From the NCBI RefSeq assembly GCF_016027715.1, contig NZ_CP065691.1, forward strand, positions 1,335,954 to 1,399,953: a stretch of 64,000 nt of DNA, read 5' to 3'. Below, in pieces: positions 58,614 to 64,000 of the stretch. The position numbers and the translations under genes are program-made. The notes under the pieces are model-generated. The model searched no databases. It was not told the DNA's origin and was given only the letters and a program-made list of their open reading frames with translations. Positions within the stretch are counted from its first letter, which is position 1; each line of letters starts with the position of its first letter. The DNA comes from Lactococcus garvieae. GTDB lineage: Bacteria > Bacillota > Bacilli > Lactobacillales > Streptococcaceae.

Positions 58614-59285
58614 TTATTCAAAGAAAGCTGTACCAATTCGAACAAAAGTTGCCCCTTGTTGAATTGCTCTTGTATAATCACGACTCATTCCCATACTCAA
58701 TTCAGTACACGGAATATTAGAAATCCCCTGAGCCGCAATGTCGACTTGCAATTGCTTCATCGAAGCGAAAATGTTATCCAATTGCTCATCATCAGCATCA
58801 ATTGGTGCCATAGTCATTAAACCGACAATGTTCACATTTTTTAAGTGTGAAATTTCTTCTAAAGCTTCATTTATGGCTTCAGGAGCAAAACCATGTTTGC
58901 TCTCTTCACCAGAAATGTTAACTTCCAAGAAGCATTGGATTCGATGTTCTGCACGTTTCTCGATCTCTTTGGCAAGTTTTAAGGAATCTAAAGCGTGGAA
59001 ATAATCCACTAAATTAACGACATCTTTGACTTTTCTACGTTGTAGATTACCAATCAGATGCCAAGTAATATTTTTGTCCTTCAAAGCTTTATATTTTTCA
59101 AGAAACAAATCTGTACGATTTTCTGCTAAGTGGTGAATACCCGCTTCAACTACCTGAGTTGCTTTTGCAACGTCAACATACTTGGTAACGGCGATTACCT
59201 GAACCTCTTGATTTGAATAAGGAGATGTGGCTTTCGCCACATCTACCTTGTTCAAAATATTTTTAACATTTTCTGCTATACCCAT
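58614..59285 (-). CDS. yggS: YggS family PLP homeostasis protein
   Basis: A 223-residue PLP-binding TIM-barrel-like protein (VIAVTKYVDVAKATQVVEAG with the PLP lysine; HLIGNLQRRKVKDVV; LSMGMSRDYTRAI). It balances vitamin B6 and keto acid pools. The A of its ATG is the last base of the ftsZ stop, so translation is coupled. Confidence 0.95.
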   Translation of the reverse strand: MGIAENVKNILNKVDVAKATSPYSNQEVQVIAVTKYVDVAKATQVVEAGIHHLAENRTDLFLEKYKALKDKNITWHLIGNLQRRKVKDVVNLVDYFHALDSLKLAKEIEKRAEHRIQCFLEVNISGEESKHGFAPEAINEALEEISHLKNVNIVGLMTMAPIDADDEQLDNIFASMKQLQVDIAAQGISNIPCTELSMGMSRDYTRAIQQGATFVRIGTAFFE

Positions 59286-60553
59286 TATTTACGGAAAAAT
59301 GGTGGTGTATCGATATCTTCATCTGTTGATGGAATACCTGAGAAGCTTGTTACATTTGATGAATTTTCGCGATTTTGATTTCCATTTTGACGCGGTGACG
59401 CATCACGACGAAGATCCCAATCACCAAAAGCTGATCCTGAATTTTGTGAAGGAGCTTGTTGACCTTGTGAAGGTTGTGTAGGACGAGGTGCTGGTGTTGA
59501 CGCTTGTTTCATTGAATTATGTTGAAAGCTAGGTTGTTGACGACGTGGTTCTTCTGCAACGGGAGTTGCAGGTGATCCTAAGTACTCATCAGCTGCATCA
59601 CGTGAAACACCAGTTGCCACTACTGTAACACGAATTTCGTCACTGAGTGAGTCATCAATAGATGTTCCCAACAAAATGTTAACATCGTTACCAGCGGCTT
59701 GAATAACAATCTCTGAAGCATCTTGTGCTTCAATAAGACTCATATCCATACCACCTGTAACATTAAGAAGAACATTTTCAGCACCTTCAATTGTTGTTTC
59801 AAGCAATGGTGAATAAATAGCTTTACGAGTTGCTTCGATGACACGATCTTCACCAGTTGCAACTCCGATACCCATAAGGGCATCACCTTTATTTGCCATA
59901 ACTGTCTTAACATCGGCAAAGTCAAGGTTAATCATTCCTGGATTGGTAATCAAGTCTGTTACACCTTGCACACCTTGGCGAAGGACATTGTCTGCTTCAC
60001 GTAATGCTTCTGTTAAAGGTGTTTTCTTGTCTACAATTTCAAGCAAGTTGTTATTTGAAATGATAAGTAGTGTATCAACATTCGCACGAAGGTCTTCGAT
60101 ACCTTCTGTTGCAAAATAGCTACGTTTTGATCCTTCAAAACCAAATGGACGTGTAACAACAGCTACTGTTAAAGCGCCAATTTCTTTAGCAATTTGTGCG
60201 ATGACTGGTGCAGCACCTGTACCAGTACCACCACCCATACCGGCAGTGATGAAGACCATATCTGCACCTTCAAAAGATTGGGCAATAGTTTCTGCTGATT
60301 CCTCAGCTGCACGACGACCAACTTCTGGTTGGGCACCAGCACCAAGACCACGTGTCAATTTAGGGCCAAGTTGGATTACTGTATCAGCTTTTGAGCTACG
60401 TAGAGCTTGTACGTCAGTGTTAGCTACGATGAATTCAACGCCTGAAACGCCTTCTTCAATCATACGGTTGACTGCGTTTCCGCCACCGCCACCAACACCG
60501 ATAACTTTAATTACAGCGCCTTGAGCGATTTCTGTATCAAATGAAAATTCCAT
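59285..60553 (-). CDS. ftsZ: Cell division protein FtsZ
   Basis: A 422-residue tubulin homologue. GTP-binding loops [15 protein letters not shown] and [13 protein letters not shown], the synergy loop [11 protein letters not shown], a Gln/Pro/Ser linker and a C-terminal partner peptide (IDTPPFFRK). Polymerises into the Z-ring. Confidence 0.98.
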   Translation of the reverse strand: MEFSFDTEIAQGAVIKVIGVGGGGGNAVNRMIEEGVSGVEFIVANTDVQALRSSKADTVIQLGPKLTRGLGAGAQPEVGRRAAEESAETIAQSFEGADMVFITAGMGGGTGTGAAPVIAQIAKEIGALTVAVVTRPFGFEGSKRSYFATEGIEDLRANVDTLLIISNNNLLEIVDKKTPLTEALREADNVLRQGVQGVTDLITNPGMINLDFADVKTVMANKGDALMGIGVATGEDRVIEATRKAIYSPLLETTIEGAENVLLNVTGGMDMSLIEAQDASEIVIQAAGNDVNILLGTSIDDSLSDEIRVTVVATGVSRDAADEYLGSPATPVAEEPRRQQPSFQHNSMKQASTPAPRPTQPSQGQQAPSQNSGSAFGDWDLRRDASPRQNGNQNRENSSNVTSFSGIPSTDEDIDTPPFFRK

Positions 60554-60581
60554 GTTTTTATTTCTCCGTTATTAAGTCGTT

Positions 60582-61946
60582 TTAATCAAAAAGGTTTGAG
60601 AACATGTTGCGCATGCGATCTACAACACCTTCTTTTTCTTCTTCAGGTTCAGCTGCTGGTTGAGCAACGGGACGAGCAGGAGCTTCTGTTTGGTAGAGGT
60701 TACTTGCTTCATCATAGTCCGTAGGGGCAGTAGATTGAAGAACAGGTTCTTCGTATTGTGTAGAAGGAGCCACATAAGTGCTATCACTTGCAATGGCTTG
60801 TGTTACGAGACGATCAATATCTGTACGCTCACCAACATAATTGACAACACTGATAACCTGAGCAAAGGCTGGGTTACGCAAGCCCATTTCACTTGGAACG
60901 AAAAGACGAGTATTCATGCCAATGATTTTAGTAGCAAGATTAACTGTCCCTGGCATCGCCGCAGCACCACCAAGTAGAACTACCCCTCCTGGATAATCCA
61001 AGGAGCGATTGTTTTCCAAATCTGATTTAACACGACTAAAAATTTGTGTTAAGCGTGCTTCAATAATTTGTGACAGGTAATATTCTGTGATTTCTTCGGG
61101 ATCTACTTGACCAACTACATCAACTGGGAAATATTCTTCCTGGCTCGCACGTTCTGTGCTGGCTTCACCATAATTCAGTTTTAAATCTTCTGCATCGCTT
61201 AAAGAAGTATTTAAAACGGTAGAAATATCACGCGTTACATAATCGCCACCTTCTGGACTTGTATGCGCAAATTTTAATTGTTGATCGCGTACTGCAGACA
61301 CTGTTGTTTGTCCTGCTCCGAGATCAATCATAACTGTACCAAACTCACGTTCACCTTCTGAAAGAACATAGTGTGACATAGCAAGTGGTGCGATGACAAG
61401 ATTTTCTACAAGCAAGCCTGCACGTTCAACTACCTTACGGATATTATGTACAAGAGTTTTTGGACCTGTGTAAATGATACCACGCATACCTAAACGCACA
61501 CCGAACATGCCACGAGGGTCAGAAATACCTGTAAAATCATCCACTGTAAACTCAGTTGTCTCTACAGAAATAATTTCACGTTCCGGAACAACACCACGCA
61601 TCAGCGCATTTTGCACTGTTTGCATCACGTCATCTTCTGTAATTTCTTTTGAAGTCCCGATGATGGGTACCATACCTTGGCAGTTTTCCATTTCGAGCTG
61701 GTTTGCAGGAATACTGACATTGATTCTGTCAATTGTAATCCCCGCACGTTCTTCGGCCGCGTTGACAGCTTTACGCAAAGCTGTTGCGACCTTTTCAATA
61801 TCTACAATAATTCCATTTTTTAGGCCATCAGATTTTGCATTTCCAACACCAATTATATTCATTTCATCTGAGACGTACTCGGCTACCAGCACCTTGATGG
61901 TGTTTGTACCGATGTCAACGCCTGTATAAAGTCCACTTTTTAGCAT
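60582..61946 (-). CDS. ftsA: Cell division protein FtsA
   Basis: A 454-residue actin-like protein from the ATG at 61946 (MLKSGLYTGVDIGTNTIKVL), with AGGAAAGGGG upstream; a GTG 21 bases earlier would sit in front of the site. Phosphate-binding loops GVDIGTNTIK and GTVMIDLGAGQTTV, the 1C domain, and a C-terminal membrane-targeting helix (VDRMRNMFSNLFD). Promoter TTGTTT-N16-TAAAAT at 62015-62042. Confidence 0.97.
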   Translation of the reverse strand: MLKSGLYTGVDIGTNTIKVLVAEYVSDEMNIIGVGNAKSDGLKNGIIVDIEKVATALRKAVNAAEERAGITIDRINVSIPANQLEMENCQGMVPIIGTSKEITEDDVMQTVQNALMRGVVPEREIISVETTEFTVDDFTGISDPRGMFGVRLGMRGIIYTGPKTLVHNIRKVVERAGLLVENLVIAPLAMSHYVLSEGEREFGTVMIDLGAGQTTVSAVRDQQLKFAHTSPEGGDYVTRDISTVLNTSLSDAEDLKLNYGEASTERASQEEYFPVDVVGQVDPEEITEYYLSQIIEARLTQIFSRVKSDLENNRSLDYPGGVVLLGGAAAMPGTVNLATKIIGMNTRLFVPSEMGLRNPAFAQVISVVNYVGERTDIDRLVTQAIASDSTYVAPSTQYEEPVLQSTAPTDYDEASNLYQTEAPARPVAQPAAEPEEEKEGVVDRMRNMFSNLFD

Positions 61947-62014
61947 AAAAGCGACCCCTTTCCTCACATATCACAATTCATATTTTCAATTTATCGAGTT
62001 TACACTCACCTTAT

Positions 62015-62060
62015 ATTTTAACACAAAATCACAGTAAAACAAGAGTTCAACTGTGATTTT
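62015..62060 (-). promoter_or_regulatory. degV terminator hairpin and ftsA promoter
   Basis: AAAATCACAGT and ACTGTGATTTT (62025-62035, 62050-62060) form a stem behind degV. Within it, on the minus strand, TTGTTT (62037-62042), 16 bp and TAAAAT (62015-62020) make the best ftsA promoter. Confidence 0.55.
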
Positions 62061-62066
62061 TTTACA

Positions 62067-62942
62067 TTATGCTCTATTTTTTTCTGCAATCGAAAAAATC
62101 GCCAGAGTACCAGACCCTGTATGCGTTACAATCGTTGGACTCAAAGGACGAACGTCAACTCTGTCAACAAGTTTTCGCTCAAGGATTAAAGCTTTAGCCT
62201 CTTGTGCTATAGCATCACTTCCAGAGTAAGCAACAATTACACGAGGATAAGTCATGTCCATTCCTTCTAATGTCATGTCAACTAGAGTTTTCACTGCTTT
62301 CTTCTTACCACGAACTTTCGACATCTGTGTCAACTTGCCTTCTTTGTCTACAGTAAGCAATGGTTTAATATTAGCCATAGTCCCAACCATAGCAACGGCT
62401 TTAGGTATCCGTCCACCACGTGCCAAGTGGTTTAAATCATCAACCATAAATAAGCTTTTCACGCGGAGGATTAGGCTCTCAAAAATGGGCAAAGCTTCAG
62501 ATAATTTTTTGCCTGAATCCCGAAGATTTACCATCTCTTGTACCAGATACCCTTCTCCTGAAGCTGCTGCTAGAGTGTCAACTATCGTAATTTTAGCTTC
62601 TGGAAACTGTTCGAGAACCATATCTCGGGCAATAATCGCAGATTGATAAGTGCCTGACAAGCCTGATGAAAAAGCCAGATAAACGATTTCTTCTTCTGGA
62701 GTTTGAGTGACGTATTTTTTGAATAATTCCGTAAATTGTCCTGAGTTAATTTGCGAGGTTTGAACCGTCTTCCCCGCTTTGATTTCACTTAAAAGAAGAT
62801 TGTTATCTAAAGCATCTTCACCCACAGTGGGATAAGTTTGGTCCCCAATAGTAACAGTCATACCCAAAACAGCTACATCATTTTTTTCCAAATACTCTGC
62901 ACTCAAATCCGCTGTCGAATCTGTAATAATACGAAAAGTCAT
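62067..62942 (-). CDS. DegV family fatty-acid-binding protein
   Basis: A 291-residue protein from the ATG at 62942 (MTFRIITDSTADLSAEYL), with AAAGGGG upstream. DegV fold; the FSSGLSGTYQSA loop and the ARGGRIPKAVAMVG segment are typical. Binds fatty acids (FakB-like) for phosphorylation by FakA, or a related lipid role. It lies 10 bp behind rlmB. Confidence 0.9.
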   Translation of the reverse strand: MTFRIITDSTADLSAEYLEKNDVAVLGMTVTIGDQTYPTVGEDALDNNLLLSEIKAGKTVQTSQINSGQFTELFKKYVTQTPEEEIVYLAFSSGLSGTYQSAIIARDMVLEQFPEAKITIVDTLAAASGEGYLVQEMVNLRDSGKKLSEALPIFESLILRVKSLFMVDDLNHLARGGRIPKAVAMVGTMANIKPLLTVDKEGKLTQMSKVRGKKKAVKTLVDMTLEGMDMTYPRVIVAYSGSDAIAQEAKALILERKLVDRVDVRPLSPTIVTHTGSGTLAIFSIAEKNRA

Positions 62943-62952
62943 TATTGCCCCT

Positions 62953-63681
62953 TTACATCTTGTTTCTAAAAATTTCATACATTAATACGCTTGCTGCGAC
63001 ACTTGCATTTAAACTTTGAACATGCCCCACCATTGGTATAGTAATCATCTCATCCACTTGCTTTTTAAGATTTTGTCCGATACCTTTGCCTTCATTTCCA
63101 ATAATCAAAGCAATCTTACCCGAAGTGTTCCACTTGGAATAAGTTGTTCCATCCATATCTGTGCCAAAAGTCCAAAAGCCAGCTTCTTTTAATTTGTCCA
63201 AAGTTTGTGAAAGATTAGTCACACGTACTACTGGAACGTGCTGAAGTGCTCCGGTACTTGCTTTAACAGCTGTTGGTGTGATACCCACTGAGCGGTGTTT
63301 CGGTATGATGATGGCATCGACTCCTGTAGCATCCGCAGTACGTGCGATTGACCCAAGATTATGAGGGTCTGTTAATTCATCTAAAATCAAGACTGTTGCA
63401 GCTTCTTTATCCGCTATTTTTGCCAAAATAGTAGATAATTCTTCATAAGCAAATTCGGCCACACGCGCAACAAAGCCTTGATGTACACCATCTTCCGACA
63501 TTTTGTTTAACTCTGACTTAGGCGTCCAAGAGATATTTACTTTCTTTTTTCGTGCCAGTTCTTTGATTTTTTCAACATTCTTTCCTCTTAGTTTTTCTTC
63601 AACATAGAGCTTATTTACTACTCCCGCATTAAGAGATTCTGTCACAGCATGTAAGCCGTAGATAATATCCGTATTTTCCAT
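62953..63681 (-). CDS. rlmB: 23S rRNA (guanosine-2'-O-)-methyltransferase RlmB
   Basis: A 242-residue SpoU/TrmH methyltransferase: substrate-binding N domain (IYGLHAVTESLNAG) and the knotted domain (LDELTDPHNLGSIARTADATG; LIIGNEGKGIG; MVGHVQSLNASVAASVLMYE). I start it at ATG 63681; the longer frame begins inside the pepC terminator. No ribosome binding site precedes the ATG, but TG-C-TATAAT ends six bases upstream, so a leaderless mRNA is predicted. Confidence 0.92.
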   Translation of the reverse strand: MENTDIIYGLHAVTESLNAGVVNKLYVEEKLRGKNVEKIKELARKKKVNISWTPKSELNKMSEDGVHQGFVARVAEFAYEELSTILAKIADKEAATVLILDELTDPHNLGSIARTADATGVDAIIIPKHRSVGITPTAVKASTGALQHVPVVRVTNLSQTLDKLKEAGFWTFGTDMDGTTYSKWNTSGKIALIIGNEGKGIGQNLKKQVDEMITIPMVGHVQSLNASVAASVLMYEIFRNKM

Positions 63682-63687
63682 AATAAT

Positions 63688-63696
63688 ATTATAGCA
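63688..63696 (-). promoter_or_regulatory. rlmB promoter (predicts leaderless mRNA)
   Basis: Minus strand TG-C-TATAAT with TATAAT at 63688-63693; six bases separate it from the ATG (63679-63681). A normal start point falls on or next to the A of ATG. Confidence 0.7.
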
Positions 63697-63723
63697 AAAA
63701 AAGATGCCCAGTTGGGACATCTT
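63694..63723 (-). terminator. pepC terminator
   Basis: Minus strand AAGATG-T-CCC and GGG-CATCTT pair (63714-63723, 63701-63709), followed by a T-run that runs straight into the rlmB promoter. Confidence 0.8.
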
Positions 63724-63729
63724 CCATCT

Positions 63730-64000
63730 TTAAGCCAAAGCACCCATCGGATCCCACGGCAACAATACTTGGGGTTCTGAATTATAAGCAGCAAGTTCTT
63801 CCGCTGTGAGTAAGTCTTTACGTACAACGATTTGGTAAGTGTATTCATCCATCCAAGCGTCGGAAGCAACAAAATATCCTTCTTTACCGACATCTTTCCC
63901 CCAAGAATTTTCCACTTTCCACTTTGTAGGTTCTCCATTTTGATCCAAGTCTACTCCTGTCAAAACCATCGCATGCGTCATCAGAGACTCTGCATAATCT
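63730..64000 (-). CDS. pepC: Aminopeptidase C (partial, C-terminal part)
   Basis: The last 89 residues or so of PepC, a cytoplasmic cysteine aminopeptidase of the bleomycin hydrolase family. THAMVLTGVDLD carries the catalytic His and WKVENSWG the Asn. The C terminus WDPMGALA is the conserved auto-inhibitory tail that makes it an aminopeptidase. The rest lies outside the window. Confidence 0.93.
   Translation of the reverse strand, partial: DYAESLMTHAMVLTGVDLDQNGEPTKWKVENSWGKDVGKEGYFVASDAWMDEYTYQIVVRKDLLTAEELAAYNSEPQVLLPWDPMGALA

Noticed and set aside
63682-63720. Upstream ATG for rlmB at 63720
   Set aside because: It lies within the pepC terminator hairpin; transcripts from the rlmB promoter would not contain it.

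Overview
The window is chromosome from a low-GC Gram-positive coccus, most likely Lactococcus of the L. garvieae group. The evidence is the streptococcal/lactococcal gene order (pepC, rlmB, ftsA-ftsZ-yggS-sepF-yggT-ylmH-divIVA-ileS; prs-nifS-DUF1831; rpoD-dnaG), the lactococcal rRNA operon with a long tRNA tail, and a 16S variable region that looks more like L. garvieae than L. lactis. The species assignment is from memory and would need a 16S or ANI comparison.

Layout. 1-3777 is the right end of a prophage or phage-like element: a cro-type gene running out of the window, a three-operator switch, a cI-type repressor, an ImmA/IrrE protease, an Ltp-type superinfection-exclusion lipoprotein and a large serine recombinase, ending just upstream of fabZ. 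4290-10830 is a sugar locus: EIIA, a GH4 phospho-glycosidase, a ChbG-type deacetylase and an EIICB permease in one operon, then an MFS transporter and an RpiR regulator. 10864-20942 holds uvrB, a NUDIX hydrolase, def, an unrecognised secreted/membrane gene pair, clpE under CtsR control, rpoD (with an unusual IF2_N-like N terminus) and dnaG. 20987-27694 is one rRNA operon (16S, tRNA-Ala, 23S, 5S) followed by 15 tRNAs, all on the minus strand.

27805-35650 carries mnmG, two small conserved genes, mrnC, cysS, cysE and pnp. 35950-41636 is a surface-polysaccharide decoration region (flippase-like protein, COG5610-like protein, three transferases including a LicD type). 41717-44436 is an ABC importer of the iron/cobalamin/haem class, and 44630-45757 is a GT4 glycosyltransferase split by one in-frame stop. 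45962-51060 is the ancestral prs-nifS-DUF1831 block, opened between prs and nifS by about 2.6 kb that carries a second phage-type control module with two perfect consensus promoters facing each other; nifS directly after it has no ordinary start codon. 51153-64000 contains tuf, small conserved genes, ileS with a T-box leader, the divisome cluster, degV, rlmB and the end of pepC.

The best candidates for something new are the face-to-face promoter switch at 48193-48359 with its small-gene module, the IF2_N-like domain on the housekeeping sigma factor, the AUU-type start of nifS at the edge of the insertion, the mixed-specificity PTS operon with ChbG, the two apparently leaderless genes (cysE, rlmB), and the secreted/membrane pair at 14146-14996.
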